Assembly: GCF_014836495.1 (NCBI RefSeq)
Contig: NZ_JACSQT010000004.1
Location: forward strand, 1-64,000
Origin: Cytobacillus stercorigallinarum
Lineage (GTDB): Bacteria; Bacillota; Bacilli; Bacillales; Cytobacillaceae
Direction: 5' to 3'
Length of the DNA: 64,000 bases
Every line of letters starts with the position of its first letter. The stretch's first letter is position 1. Under the pieces are notes generated by a model. The model was not told the origin of the DNA and made no database searches. It was given only the letters and a program-made list of their open reading frames with translations. Both the position numbers and the translations under genes were made by a program. Of the stretch, positions 1 through 8,312 are shown one piece after another.

Positions 1-40
1 CCAGCGTTCGTCCTGAGCCAGGATCAAACTCTCCAATAAA
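1..40 (-). rRNA. rrs: 16S ribosomal RNA, 5' end only (partial)
   Basis: Read on the minus strand, this is the 5' end of 16S rRNA. It contains the universal 27F primer site (AGAGTTTGATCCTGGCTCAG), preceded by TTTATTGG, which matches the mature 5' end known in Bacillus. The gene runs leftwards out of the window. The 5' boundary at 40 is set by analogy with B. subtilis. Confidence 0.97.
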
Positions 41-156
41 GTGTTTGATTAGCTCGTTTGCACCTATGGTGCTTTGTTGCTGATAAATCAGCTTTTTTAG
101 AATTACGCTTGACGTTTTGTGTTCGTTCAGTTTTCAAAGAACAATCTTTTCGGTAA
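41..156 (-). promoter_or_regulatory. rRNA leader with boxA-like antitermination element
   Basis: This is the spacer between tRNA-Gly and 16S. On the minus strand, positions 121-144 read TTGTTCTTTGAAAACTGAAC, the conserved boxA-type element of Bacillus rRNA leaders, where NusB/NusE-dependent antitermination complexes load. Two small hairpins follow (GCTGAT/ATCAGC and GCACC/GGTGC) and may serve in processing. No promoter was seen inside this leader, so 16S transcription should come from the upstream promoters at 436-464 and 1178-1206. Confidence 0.75.
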
Positions 157-230
157 TGGAGCGGGTGAAGGGAATCGAACCCTCATCATCAGCTTGGAAG
201 GCTGAGGTTTTACCACTAAACTACACCCGC
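157..230 (-). tRNA. tRNA-Gly (TCC)
   Basis: A complete 74-nt cloverleaf on the minus strand with acceptor GCGGGTG/CACCCGC, T-loop GGTTCGATT, anticodon loop centred on TCC and an encoded 3' CCA. It is the last tRNA before the 16S leader. Confidence 0.97.
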
Positions 231-258
231 ATTAATTTGTTTTGTTGGTTTCACATAA

Positions 259-332
259 TCGGGAAGACAGGATTCGAACCTGCGACCCCTTGGTCCCAAA
301 CCAAGTGCTCTACCAAGCTGAGCTACTTCCCG
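259..332 (-). tRNA. tRNA-Pro (TGG)
   Basis: A complete 74-nt cloverleaf with acceptor CGGGAAG/CTTCCCG, T-loop GGTTCGAAT and anticodon TGG. The discriminator is A, and no CCA is encoded. Confidence 0.97.
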
Positions 333-341
333 TATCTATAA

Positions 342-418
342 TGGCGCGCCCGAGAGGAGTCGAACCCCTAACCTTTTGATCCGTAGTCAAACGCTCTATC
401 CAATTGAGCTACGGGCGC
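342..418 (-). tRNA. tRNA-Arg (ACG)
   Basis: A complete 77-nt cloverleaf with acceptor GCGCCCG/CGGGCGC, anticodon ACG (expected to be modified to ICG, reading CGU, CGC and CGA) and an encoded CCA. It is the first tRNA after the internal promoter at 436-464. It is a plausible ligand for the argS T-box at 39085-39328, whose apparent specifier is CGC. Confidence 0.97.
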
Positions 419-435
419 CTTGAAGCAACTCTATT

Positions 436-464
436 ATAATATCATACTAATTTTAATGCGTCAA
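436..464 (-). promoter_or_regulatory. Internal sigma-A promoter (P2) for tRNA-Arg, -Pro, -Gly and rrn
   Basis: In the 68-bp spacer between tRNA-Leu and tRNA-Arg, the minus strand reads TTGACG (459-464), 17 bp, then TATTAT (436-441). This is the widest spacer in the tRNA block and is very AT-rich. It would start transcription just before tRNA-Arg and provide a second strong promoter for the rRNA operon, as tandem promoters do in many Bacillus rrn operons. Confidence 0.85.
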
Positions 465-487
465 CTATTTTTTTAAAACTTTTTCGA

Positions 488-571
<84 letters not shown>

Positions 572-586
572 ATAAATTGTTAAAGA

Positions 587-659
587 TGAGCCATGAAGGA
601 CTCGAACCTTCGACCCTCTGATTAAAAGTCAGATGCTCTACCAACTGAGCTAATGGCTC
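587..659 (-). tRNA. tRNA-Lys (TTT)
   Basis: A 73-nt cloverleaf with acceptor GAGCCAT/ATGGCTC and anticodon TTT in the loop CTTTTAA. The discriminator is A, and no CCA is encoded. Confidence 0.97.
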
Positions 660-666
660 ATAAAAA

Positions 667-741
667 TGGCTGGGCTAGCAGGGATCGAACCTGCGAATGA
701 CGGAATCAAAATCCGTTGCCTTACCGCTTGGCTATAGCCCA
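667..741 (-). tRNA. tRNA-Gln (TTG)
   Basis: A 75-nt cloverleaf with acceptor TGGGCTA/TAGCCCA, anticodon TTG and an encoded CCA. Confidence 0.97.
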
Positions 742-754
742 TTTATCTAAATTA

Positions 755-831
755 TGGCGGTCCGGACGGGACTCGAACCCGCGACCTCCTGCGTGACAGG
801 CAGGCATTCTAACCAACTGAACTACCGGACC
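755..831 (-). tRNA. tRNA-Asp (GTC)
   Basis: A 77-nt cloverleaf with acceptor GGTCCGG/CCGGACC, anticodon GTC and an encoded CCA. Confidence 0.97.
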
Positions 832-846
832 TAACCTTTGAAAAGA

Positions 847-918
847 TGACCCCTACGGGATTCGAACCCGTGTTACCGCCGTGAAAGGGCGGTGTCTTAA
901 CCGCTTGACCAAGGGGCC
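847..918 (-). tRNA. tRNA-Glu (TTC)
   Basis: A 72-nt cloverleaf starting GGCCCCTTGGTC, with anticodon TTC. The 3' end is GGGGTC plus discriminator A, and no CCA is encoded. Confidence 0.97.
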
Positions 919-955
919 ATAACATAAAAAATAAAAACAAATATGTATATATAAA

Positions 956-1046
956 TGGCGGAGAAGGAGGGATTTGAACCCTCGCGCCAGTTGCCCGACC
1001 TACACCCTTAGCAGGGGCGCCTCTTCAGCCACTTGAGTACTTCTCC
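956..1046 (-). tRNA. tRNA-Ser (GCT)
   Basis: A class II tRNA of 91 nt with a long variable arm, acceptor GGAGAAG/CTTCTCC, anticodon GCT and an encoded CCA. Confidence 0.96.
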
Positions 1047-1050
1047 AAAA

Positions 1051-1125
1051 TGGCTCCGCAGGTAGGATTCGAACCTACGACCGTTCGGTTAACAGCCGAA
1101 TGCTCTACCACTGAGCTACTGCGGA
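1051..1125 (-). tRNA. tRNA-Asn (GTT)
   Basis: A 75-nt cloverleaf with acceptor TCCGCAG/CTGCGGA, anticodon GTT and an encoded CCA. It is the first gene of the tRNA-rRNA transcription unit, directly downstream of the promoter at 1178-1206. Confidence 0.97.
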
Positions 1126-1177
1126 ATATGTTAAAAAGAATATGTAGTCAACAAGGACTTCCTTATCGACTCTTTAA

Positions 1178-1206
1178 ATTATAATTACCACCATATAAAA
1201 AGTCAA
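1178..1206 (-). promoter_or_regulatory. Sigma-A promoter (P1) of the tRNA-rrn operon
   Basis: On the minus strand, TTGACT (1201-1206), a 17-bp spacer and a perfect TATAAT (1178-1183) lie about 50 bp before tRNA-Asn. Near-consensus boxes and an AT-rich spacer are typical of Bacillus stable-RNA promoters. Confidence 0.88.
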
Positions 1207-1215
1207 GCATGAATT

Positions 1216-1671
1216 TTAATTATTTTTATCAGCAGATATTAGCACTAATTTGCCCATACATTGTCCACATCTATACTTGTTTGTGTTGATTCGGCGTTTC
1301 CTTCTATAGACTTGATTACATTGATCACATTTATACATAATGTAAGAAACTTTCTGTGGTAAAGACGAACAATGCCGCGGTGCACCCACTTTAGCCATTA
1401 GCCTCCGAAAATCACTATCTCGATGTTGATAACCTCTACCAGCCAGATGAAGATGGTAATGACATAGTTCATGTTTAATAATACCAACTAATTCTTCCAT
1501 TCCTAAATGCTGATAATATGTCGGATTAATTTCAATACGATGATCAGTCAACATATATCGTCCACCGGTTGTTCTTAATCTACTATTAAATTTCGCTATA
1601 TGACGAAAAGGCTGATTGAACCACCTTAAAGATACTTCTTCAACTAACCTTTGTAATTCCTTATCACTCAT
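1216..1671 (-). CDS. ydcK: SprT-like zinc metalloprotease-fold protein (YdcK family)
   Basis: A 151-residue protein of the SprT-like family. The zinc motif HELCH sits near residues 67-71. A C-terminal zinc ribbon has two Cys pairs (CDQC and CGQC). The ATG at 1671 is chosen because a GGAGTG Shine-Dalgarno lies 5 nt upstream and the product then starts like YdcK of B. subtilis; the longer in-frame start at 1710 lacks this support. The bacterial role is poorly defined; eukaryotic Spartan relatives cleave DNA-protein crosslinks. As in B. subtilis, it lies next to tex. Confidence 0.9.
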   Translation of the reverse strand: MSDKELQRLVEEVSLRWFNQPFRHIAKFNSRLRTTGGRYMLTDHRIEINPTYYQHLGMEELVGIIKHELCHYHLHLAGRGYQHRDSDFRRLMAKVGAPRHCSSLPQKVSYIMYKCDQCNQVYRRKRRINTNKYRCGQCMGKLVLISADKNN

Positions 1672-1787
1672 TTCTTCACTCCTAGCAAGGATAAAATTAG
1701 CACGTGACAACCTATCAGCGCATACAATTGATATACATTAGCATAGCATAAAGGACTGTGGAAAGTGAGAGAAAGGAGGCTATTCCC

Positions 1788-1907
1788 ATGCCGGTTTGGT
1801 TACAGAACCAAATGAAACGTGCTTTCTTAGAGAAGGACCGTTATCAAATTAAATTATTGAATCAATGCTGGTACTTTTATAGAAAAAAGCATTGTTCTGG
1901 TACGTAG
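1788..1907 (+). CDS. cmpA: CmpA, spore cortex morphogenesis adaptor
   Basis: A 39-residue ORF starting ATG with an ideal AAAGGAGG ribosome site 8 nt upstream. The product begins MPVWLQNQM and its central part (FLEKD, YQIKLLNQCWYFYRKKH) matches CmpA of B. subtilis nearly residue for residue. In B. subtilis CmpA is made under sigma-E in the mother cell and, with ClpXP, removes SpoIVA from mis-encased forespores. A CATACAAT sequence at 1721-1728 resembles a sigma-E -10 box, but no convincing -35 was seen. It lies between sprT-like and tex and points against both. Confidence 0.92.
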   Translation: MPVWLQNQMKRAFLEKDRYQIKLLNQCWYFYRKKHCSGT

Positions 1908-1942
1908 GAAACGCCTTCTCAAAACTCCACAATTAATCACAT

Positions 1943-1970
1943 AAAAAGCCGTTGAACAAAACGGCTTTTT
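1943..1970. terminator. Bidirectional terminator between cmpA and tex
   Basis: An 11-bp perfect stem (AAAAAGCCGTT / AACGGCTTTTT) with a 6-nt loop, flanked by A and T runs on both sides. It can therefore stop transcription of cmpA (plus) and tex (minus). Confidence 0.9.
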
Positions 1971-1978
1971 ATACGTAT

Positions 1979-4144
1979 TTATTTGCCTTGTTGCAGCATG
2001 GTTAATGCCACTCTGCCTTTTTGTTGGTCAACCGAATCTACCCATACAGTAACAACATCACCAACAGATACGACATCTAACGGATGTTTCACAAATCGAT
2101 TACTTAGCTTCGAGATGTGTACTAGACCATCTTGCTTAACACCAATATCAACAAAAGCGCCGAAATCAACAACATTTCGAACGGTTCCTTGAAGTTCCAT
2201 TCCTTCCTTCAAATCATCTAACTTTAATACTTCTTTCTTTAATAGGGGAGCAGGTAGTTCATCCCTAGGATCTCGACCAGGTTTCATTAATGCATCAATT
2301 ATATCCTTGAGTGTTAATTCACCAATATTTAATTCTTCTGCTGTTTCTTTTATTGATAGCTGACTTAACGCTTCGATTAATTGTGCAGACCCTAAATCGT
2401 TCGAAGTCATCTTTAACATCTTAAGCAACTTACTTACTTCCCCATAGGTTTCAGGGTGAATGGAGGTTCTGTCTAATGCTTCCTCCCCATCAACAATTCG
2501 TAAGAACCCAATGGCTTGCTCGTACGTTTTCGCGCCTAAGCGAGGAATCTTCTTCAATTGTTTACGATTAGTAAATTTGCCTTCTTCTTCTCTTTTCTTA
2601 ACAATATTCGTTGCAACAGCCTTCGATAAACCTGCTACATGTTGTAACAATGAAGGGGAAGCTGTATTTACATTGACTCCAACTTGGTTTACAGCAGTCT
2701 CGACAACAAAATCTAATGATTCCGTTAACCTTTTTTGCGAGACATCATGTTGGTATTGACCGACACCTACTGATTTAGGATCAATTTTTACTAATTCGGC
2801 AAGTGGATCTTGTAGTCTTCTTCCAATTGAAACAGCGCTTCTTTCCTCGACTTGAAAGTCAGGAAATTCTTCACGTGCAATATCAGATGCGGAATAGACA
2901 CTAGCCCCCGCTTCATTTACGATTAAATAATAGATATCTCCATTCAATTCTTTCAGCAAGTCAGCAATAAACTGCTCTGTCTCTCTTGATGCCGTTCCAT
3001 TACCTATGGCCACCATCTTCACTTCATATGCTTTGAGCATGGAAAGGACTTTGTCTTTGGCTGCACCTAATTTAGATACAGGCGGATGAGGGTAGATTAC
3101 ATCAATCTTTAATACTTTACCTGTTTCATCAATGACCGCTAATTTGCAACCTGTACGATAAGCTGGATCAACAGCAAGGACGACTTTCCCTTTTAGCGGT
3201 GGTTGTAAAAGGAGATTCTTAAGATTTTCAGAGAAAATTTTAATCGCTTGTTCCTCACCTTTTTCAGTAAGTTCACCCCTTAATTCTCTTTCAATTGATG
3301 GTTGAATTAAGCGTTTATAACCATCTTCAATCGCCTCTTCCACAAATGGTGCATTGATATGGTTTGATACAGTGATCCATTTTCGATTTAAATACTGTAA
3401 GATTGGCTCTTGTTCCACCTTAATACTGACTTTCAGCACGCCTTCTTTTTCCCCACGATTTAATGCTAGTATACGGTGAGGAACGATTTTACCTACGCTT
3501 TCACTATATTCATAATACATCTCATACACATGTTTTTCGTCGATGCTTTCATCCTTTACAGCTGATTCAATGATTCCTTGTTTATATGTTTTTTCCCGAA
3601 TCCACTTTCTACTTTGCGCATCATCAGATACCATTTCTGCAATGATATCTCGTGCTCCCTGGAGTGCTTCCTCAACTGTTGTGACACCTTTTTCCTCATT
3701 AAGAAAGTGTTTCGCCTTTTCTTCAGGTGTATCATCATTTTGATAGGATAATAACCAATTGGCTAATGGTTCTAGCTCTTTTTCCTTCGCTACCGTTGCT
3801 TTTGTTCTTCTTTTCTGTTTATACGGACGATATAAATCTTCTACTTCCTGCAATTTCTCCGCTTTTTCTATTTGATTAGATAATTCCGGAGTTAATTTCC
3901 CTTGCTCTTCTATTAACCTAAGCACTTCTTGTTTTCTCTGCTTTACGTTTTGTATGTATTGCCATCTTTCAACAATATCTTTGATTTGTACTTCATTTAA
4001 CGCACCGGTCATTTCTTTTCGATAACGCGCAATAAACGGAACCGTATTTCCCTCTTCAATTAAGGCGATGGTTCGATCAATTTGTTTTGTGGATAATGAA
4101 AATTCTTTTGCTATTCGTTCAAAAATATCTTTCTTATCATCCAT
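1979..4144 (-). CDS. tex: Tex-family S1 RNA-binding protein (YdcI)
   Basis: A 721-residue, full-length Tex-type nucleic-acid-binding protein. The order seen is an N-terminal helical region, a YqgF/RNase H-like domain starting near residue 320 (VLAVDPAYRTGCKLAVID), helix-hairpin-helix repeats (NTASPSLLQHVAGLSK), and a C-terminal S1 domain (GTVRNVVDFGAFVDIGV). Bacterial Tex proteins influence transcription and are thought to bind RNA or RNA polymerase. The start has AGGAAGGTGA upstream. It follows rsbX, which has its own terminator, so tex is probably a separate unit. Confidence 0.95.
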   Translation of the reverse strand: MDDKKDIFERIAKEFSLSTKQIDRTIALIEEGNTVPFIARYRKEMTGALNEVQIKDIVERWQYIQNVKQRKQEVLRLIEEQGKLTPELSNQIEKAEKLQEVEDLYRPYKQKRRTKATVAKEKELEPLANWLLSYQNDDTPEEKAKHFLNEEKGVTTVEEALQGARDIIAEMVSDDAQSRKWIREKTYKQGIIESAVKDESIDEKHVYEMYYEYSESVGKIVPHRILALNRGEKEGVLKVSIKVEQEPILQYLNRKWITVSNHINAPFVEEAIEDGYKRLIQPSIERELRGELTEKGEEQAIKIFSENLKNLLLQPPLKGKVVLAVDPAYRTGCKLAVIDETGKVLKIDVIYPHPPVSKLGAAKDKVLSMLKAYEVKMVAIGNGTASRETEQFIADLLKELNGDIYYLIVNEAGASVYSASDIAREEFPDFQVEERSAVSIGRRLQDPLAELVKIDPKSVGVGQYQHDVSQKRLTESLDFVVETAVNQVGVNVNTASPSLLQHVAGLSKAVATNIVKKREEEGKFTNRKQLKKIPRLGAKTYEQAIGFLRIVDGEEALDRTSIHPETYGEVSKLLKMLKMTSNDLGSAQLIEALSQLSIKETAEELNIGELTLKDIIDALMKPGRDPRDELPAPLLKKEVLKLDDLKEGMELQGTVRNVVDFGAFVDIGVKQDGLVHISKLSNRFVKHPLDVVSVGDVVTVWVDSVDQQKGRVALTMLQQGK

Positions 4145-4262
4145 GTCTCTTCACCTTCCTAAGTGCAAACTATACTATTGCTTTATTCTACCAAATTTTT
4201 TTAGGTAAAGCATTTTTGGCTATAGCCCTGTCTTGGGTCTTCGTGTTTTATGTAGAACATAA

Positions 4263-4309
4263 AAGAACAAAACAAAAAGCTTGCTGATTGAAACAATCAT
4301 TGCAAGCTT
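4263..4309 (-). terminator. Terminator of the rsb-sigB operon
   Basis: On the minus strand, a stem AAGCTTGC...GCAAGCTT (arms 4277-4284 and 4302-4309, with an inner GATTG/CAATC helix) overlaps the rsbX stop codon. It is followed by a T-rich tail. Confidence 0.82.
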
Positions 4310-4890
4310 CCGATGATAAATGTTGCATCGTCTATAAGATTCATGTTCTGCGCCTTAATTAACTTCGCAGTTGCTTCTATTGATAAATATTTATTCATCA
4401 GTTTTTTAATACCAGAAATTGGGTATCCATCTGAAAACATCAAGAATTTAATTCCCTTTGTATAATCAAACCGGTGAATCTTAAATGCTTGACGCTTGCC
4501 TGACAAATAACCCGTTGTTGGCAGAGGATAAATGAGTTTCTCAGTATCTCCATAAAAGAAAAAACGAATATTTCCAGTACAACAGTAGGCTAATTCTTTC
4601 GTGTTAAAATTAATCTTGATCACACCTACTGCAGCGCCTCTTTTATGTAAAAGTGACTGATTACTTAAATCCATAATGGTTGAAATATCTAAATCGTGAT
4701 TTTCTTTAACGGTATTGACAACAGCAGATGAAGCTTCATTTGCATATTCTCCACTGCCTAACCCATCAGCTAATACACAAATAAAATAATCATCAGTTGT
4801 GTGATAATAATAGGAATCACCACAAACGGACTGACCACGTTTAGCAAGCTGATCGGTAATGACGTCCATTTGATGTGGATCATTCATCAT
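4297..4890 (-). CDS. rsbX: RsbX, PP2C-type phosphatase (RsbS/RsbR feedback)
   Basis: A 197-residue single-domain PP2C-like serine phosphatase. The metal-binding Asp-Gly motif is visible in VLADGLGSGEYA near residue 40, and a second Asp sits in MFSDGYP. In B. subtilis RsbX removes phosphates from RsbS and RsbR and so resets the stressosome after stress. The ATG overlaps the sigB stop by 4 nt (ATGA), implying translational coupling. It is last in the operon, as in B. subtilis. Confidence 0.93.
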   Translation of the reverse strand: MMNDPHQMDVITDQLAKRGQSVCGDSYYYHTTDDYFICVLADGLGSGEYANEASSAVVNTVKENHDLDISTIMDLSNQSLLHKRGAAVGVIKINFNTKELAYCCTGNIRFFFYGDTEKLIYPLPTTGYLSGKRQAFKIHRFDYTKGIKFLMFSDGYPISGIKKLMNKYLSIEATAKLIKAQNMNLIDDATFIIGSLQ

Positions 4891-5681
4891 AGAATATACT
4901 CCGAACCTTCATTTTCTGCATGGATGGCTTCTTGCAATTTTTTAATGGCTTTTCTTTGCAGCCTTGATACATGCATTTGGGAAATATCCAGTCTTTCTCC
5001 TGTTTCCTTTTGACTCAGATTTTCTAGGAATGTGTACTGGATCACTTGTTTCTCTCGATCTGATAAAACGTGCAACACTTTTTCTAGTACGAGCATTTGG
5101 TTGACTTTTTCATAGCCATCATCCACATTGCCGACAATATCCAGGAGTGTAACCGTACCGCCATCAGAATCGGCTTCAATGGAATGGTCAACTGATAACG
5201 CCTGATAACTTTTGCCCATCTCCATAGCTTCTAACACTTCTTCTTCTGTAACTTCTAGCGCATCAGCAATTTCCTCTACCTTAGGCGACCTTTGCAGCGC
5301 AGTTGTTAATTCTTCCGCCGTAGCTTTAATCTTTGGGCCTAATTCTTTTATTCGTCTCGGTACATGCACACTCCACGTCTTATCACGCAGAAAACGTTTA
5401 ATCTCACCGATAATTGTCGGAATCGCAAATGCTTCAAACGTTTTGCCAAAAGAGGCATCATATCTGCGAATCGCGCCAAGTAACCCAATCACACCTACTT
5501 GAACAATATCTTCGTGATAAGGTCTACCTTTAGAGTATTTCCTTGCGATGGACTCAACCAATTTGTAATACTGTTCAACAAGTTGTTCCTGTGCATCTTC
5601 GTCCTGATGTAATTGATATTGCTGTATAAGATCATTAATCTCTTCTTTTGTTCGTTGTTTAGGTTGAGATTGCTTCTGCAT
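4887..5681 (-). CDS. sigB: RNA polymerase sigma factor SigB (general stress)
   Basis: A 264-residue sigma-70 family protein, equal in length to B. subtilis SigB. Region 2 includes GVIGLLGAIRRYD and RFLRDKTWSVHVPRR; the C-terminal region 4 helix-turn-helix is ETGERLDISQMHVSRLQRKA. It directs the general stress regulon and is held by the anti-sigma factor RsbW. ATG 5681 is chosen over the adjacent GTG 5684 because of spacing from GGTGG. The gene starts inside the end of rsbW. Confidence 0.97.
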   Translation of the reverse strand: MQKQSQPKQRTKEEINDLIQQYQLHQDEDAQEQLVEQYYKLVESIARKYSKGRPYHEDIVQVGVIGLLGAIRRYDASFGKTFEAFAIPTIIGEIKRFLRDKTWSVHVPRRIKELGPKIKATAEELTTALQRSPKVEEIADALEVTEEEVLEAMEMGKSYQALSVDHSIEADSDGGTVTLLDIVGNVDDGYEKVNQMLVLEKVLHVLSDREKQVIQYTFLENLSQKETGERLDISQMHVSRLQRKAIKKLQEAIHAENEGSEYIL

Positions 5682-6132
5682 CACTCTCCACCTGCTCTCC
5701 TTCTAGGTATTTAGTCATGAAGACTGTCACACCTTTTTGATGATGAATTTTCACTTCATCCATTAATGTTTCTATTAGGTAAAGGCCTAATCCTCCTTCT
5801 CGTAAAAATTCAACCGAATCATTTGCTTGATATGGCCCTGCATTGTCTCTTGCTTGTTGAAAGTCCAAGCTCTCACCTTCATCAGCAACCATGACTTCTA
5901 GTTTATTTTTATAAAGGCCGAATCCTACAAGCACTTCACCATTTTCGTTGTTTTTGTATGCATGCTGCACAGCATTTGTACAAGCTTCACTCGTTGCAAT
6001 CTTCAAGTCTTCAATTTCGTCATAGTTAAATCCCATTCTACTGGCAATACCAGATAATGTTAATCTAATAATACCGACGTATTCCGGCTTCGATGGGATT
6101 TTCATCTCAATGTAGTCGTACGACTCGGTCAT
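5659..6132 (-). CDS. rsbW: RsbW, anti-sigma-B factor and serine kinase
   Basis: A 157-residue GHKL-type ATPase/kinase. The N box includes EACTNAVQHAY, and the G boxes are VADEGESLD and GGLGLYLIETLMD. It binds SigB in unstressed cells and phosphorylates RsbV. ATG overlaps the rsbV stop by 4 nt, and its 3' end overlaps sigB. This is the usual coupled order V-W-B-X. Confidence 0.96.
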   Translation of the reverse strand: MTESYDYIEMKIPSKPEYVGIIRLTLSGIASRMGFNYDEIEDLKIATSEACTNAVQHAYKNNENGEVLVGFGLYKNKLEVMVADEGESLDFQQARDNAGPYQANDSVEFLREGGLGLYLIETLMDEVKIHHQKGVTVFMTKYLEGEQVESDAEAIST

Positions 6133-6461
6133 TTTTTTTCACCTTCCATTTTGGTGCTGATATCAATAATATCAGCAAGACCAGTAATTTCGAATAGCCT
6201 TTTCAAACGACTTGAAAGCCCAATGATTTTAAATTGACCATCATGCGCACGTACATTTTTAAAAAGTCCTACAAAAACACCTAAGCCGGTGCTATCCATA
6301 TAAGATACACCTGAAAGATCAACAATCATCTCCACATTATCTTTCTCAGAAAGCGGAATCAGTTCTTTCTTTAATTCTGGTGCAGTGTACACATCAATCT
6401 CTCCACCTACAGTTACCTCAGTAATATTTTCATTATGATTTACATCTATATTAATGTTCAT
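6129..6461 (-). CDS. rsbV: RsbV, anti-anti-sigma factor
   Basis: A 110-residue STAS-domain protein. The phosphorylation-site serine lies in YMDSTGLGVF, about residue 57, matching Ser56 of B. subtilis RsbV. Unphosphorylated RsbV sequesters RsbW and frees SigB. It is the first gene behind the sigma-B promoter at 6501-6525, so V-W-B-X can be amplified under stress. Confidence 0.96.
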   Translation of the reverse strand: MNINIDVNHNENITEVTVGGEIDVYTAPELKKELIPLSEKDNVEMIVDLSGVSYMDSTGLGVFVGLFKNVRAHDGQFKIIGLSSRLKRLFEITGLADIIDISTKMEGEKK

Positions 6462-6500
6462 ATTTTGCCCACCTTTTAGGAATAACTGGTTACTCCTTAT

Positions 6501-6525
6501 ATACCCTTTAATTTTAGCTTAAAAC
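6501..6525 (-). promoter_or_regulatory. Sigma-B-dependent autoregulatory promoter of rsbV-rsbW-sigB-rsbX
   Basis: On the minus strand, GTTTTA (6520-6525), 13 bp, then a perfect GGGTAT (6501-6506) fits the sigma-B consensus GTTTAA-N12-15-GGGTAT. It overlaps the last codons of rsbU and stands 40 bp before rsbV. The location equals the known autoregulated promoter of the B. subtilis sigB operon. Confidence 0.88.
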
Positions 6526-7533
6526 ATTTCTTCTTAATATAATTAAAGTAAAATCATCCCTTAATTGGAAATCTTGTAATTTTTCAAGTTCCTTATATAC
6601 ATTTTGTACAATATTTTGTGCTTTTAAGTGTATGTTTTTCTCAATTAAGGCTAGTAATTCTTCCCGTTCAATAAAGCCTTCTTTTGTTCTTGATTCAGTT
6701 ACGCCATCAGACATCAAAATAATCATATCCCCAGGCATAACTTCTTTTTCGTATTTTCTATATTTGGTATTCTTTTCAATGCCTAATAATAAACCCTTTG
6801 CAGGCAACTCAGAAAATGTCTGTGTTTCCGCGTGATAAAATAAGCCTGGTTCATGCCCAGCAGAAGCATAGGAAAAGATATGATCATCGATATGGTATGT
6901 GCCATAAAACATCGTAATAAACATCGTTAAATCCACATTTTGTTCCACAACACGATTTAAATTCTCCAACACCAAAGTGGGTGTTTTACGATTTTCTGGT
7001 AAACTGTCCATAGCATATTTAATCATAGACATACAAAGGGCCGCTGGTAACCCTTTCCCAATAACATCAGCTATTGCGATACTTACACTATTATTTTCAT
7101 CCTCAACAAAATTAAAATAATCACCGTTCATATGTTTTGCTGGGACGCTGATTGCTCCAATATCCATGCCTTTTTTACATGGCACCTCTGTCCCCAGCAA
7201 AGTTTTCTGCACATTAGCCGCGATTTCCATTTCGGTTCTTAATTCCTGTTGAATATGCTTTAAATTTTGGTGTTCGCGGTAAGCAAAACCATATGCCACC
7301 ATCACTTCAAGCAGTATATCAAAAGACTCCTGCATTTTATCGTTAAATTTTTCTGGAAACATCTCAGCCATAATATTTCTATGGATGCTGACAATTTCCT
7401 CTGGAGGAATGTTCCGTTCAATTGCATTCCTACTTAACTTTTGTCCTTGATATAATGCCTGCTCTGAACGGTCAGCTAAATAATTCGTTAATATCTCTCT
7501 ATATTTGGACTCCAATTTCTGTCTGAAATCCAT
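6514..7533 (-). CDS. rsbU: RsbU, PP2C phosphatase acting on RsbV-P
   Basis: A 339-residue protein with an N-terminal RsbT-binding helical domain (about 1-110) and a C-terminal PP2C domain with Asp motifs (IAIADVIGKGLPAAL and MILMSDGVTE). When RsbT binds, RsbU dephosphorylates RsbV-P, starting the environmental branch of the sigma-B response. It is similar in length to B. subtilis RsbU (335). It lies 12 nt after rsbT. Confidence 0.96.
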   Translation of the reverse strand: MDFRQKLESKYREILTNYLADRSEQALYQGQKLSRNAIERNIPPEEIVSIHRNIMAEMFPEKFNDKMQESFDILLEVMVAYGFAYREHQNLKHIQQELRTEMEIAANVQKTLLGTEVPCKKGMDIGAISVPAKHMNGDYFNFVEDENNSVSIAIADVIGKGLPAALCMSMIKYAMDSLPENRKTPTLVLENLNRVVEQNVDLTMFITMFYGTYHIDDHIFSYASAGHEPGLFYHAETQTFSELPAKGLLLGIEKNTKYRKYEKEVMPGDMIILMSDGVTESRTKEGFIEREELLALIEKNIHLKAQNIVQNVYKELEKLQDFQLRDDFTLIILRRNVLS

Positions 7534-7545
7534 CTCAAGTTCCCC

Positions 7546-7947
7546 CTAACGGAGCCATTTAATCGCCCTTATATCTGTACCTTCACCCGGGCTTGAATCT
7601 ATTTGAAAATCATCCATCAGTCTTTTTACCCCTGGAAGACCTGCTCCTAGGCCGCCCGATGTTGAATATCCATCCTCCATTACTTGGCGCAAATCTTTAA
7701 TCCCTGGACCACTATCAATCGATAATAACCTCAGTCCCGTTTTGCCATTTTCATAGAGCTTTTCTATACAAATTTGACCTTGACCTGCATATAAGAATAT
7801 GTTTCTCGCAAGTTCACTTATTGCTGTTGTAATTCTTGCTTGGTCAACCGTCCCAAAGCCCAGCTCTTTTGCCACATTCCTACCTAGCTGACGCGCTGAG
7901 ACGATATCCCATTCATTGATTATTTTAACGCAGGATTGGTTGTCCAT
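7546..7947 (-). CDS. rsbT: RsbT, switch serine/threonine kinase
   Basis: A 133-residue GHKL kinase with the N box (ISELARNIFLYAG) and G boxes (SIDSGPGIKD and GGLGAGLPGVKRLMDDF). It is held in the stressosome by RsbS/RsbR; on stress it phosphorylates them, leaves and activates RsbU. It starts 4 nt after rsbS. Confidence 0.96.
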   Translation of the reverse strand: MDNQSCVKIINEWDIVSARQLGRNVAKELGFGTVDQARITTAISELARNIFLYAGQGQICIEKLYENGKTGLRLLSIDSGPGIKDLRQVMEDGYSTSGGLGAGLPGVKRLMDDFQIDSSPGEGTDIRAIKWLR

Positions 7948-7951
7948 TCGG

Positions 7952-8308
7952 CTATTCCCCCAATTCCTGATGTAATTTCTCCAAACCTTTTTCTAAATCA
8001 AGGGCGGTCAATACATTATTCAGACCGATTCCTAATTCAGTTAACGTAATTGCTACTGCTGGTTGAATGCCTGTAATGACAACTTTAGCACCCATTAAAT
8101 GGGACATTTCAATCACATCACCTAATACTTTAGCGATAAAAGAATCAATAAAATCGATAGATGTTAAATCGATTACAACACCATTTGCACTCGTATTGTG
8201 TATTTTCTTTAATAAGTCTTCTTGGAATTGAAGTGCCGTGTGGTCATCTAGTTCCCATTGAATTGAAACGAGTAAACAATCATGTAGTTTTAAAATCGGA
8301 ATTCTCAA
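7952..8308 (-). CDS. rsbS: RsbS, stressosome scaffold (STAS)
   Basis: A 118-residue STAS protein. The phosphorylatable serine is in [13 protein letters not shown], about residue 56, corresponding to Ser59 of B. subtilis. TTG 8308 is chosen because GGAGGGG lies 9 nt upstream and the product then starts MRIPILKL like other RsbS proteins; the longer ATG-initiated ORF from 8332 runs through that ribosome site inside rsbR. It begins 4 nt after the rsbR stop. Confidence 0.93.
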   Translation of the reverse strand: MRIPILKLHDCLLVSIQWELDDHTALQFQEDLLKKIHNTSANGVVIDLTSIDFIDSFIAKVLGDVIEMSHLMGAKVVITGIQPAVAITLTELGIGLNNVLTALDLEKGLEKLHQELGE

Positions 8309-8312
8309 AACG

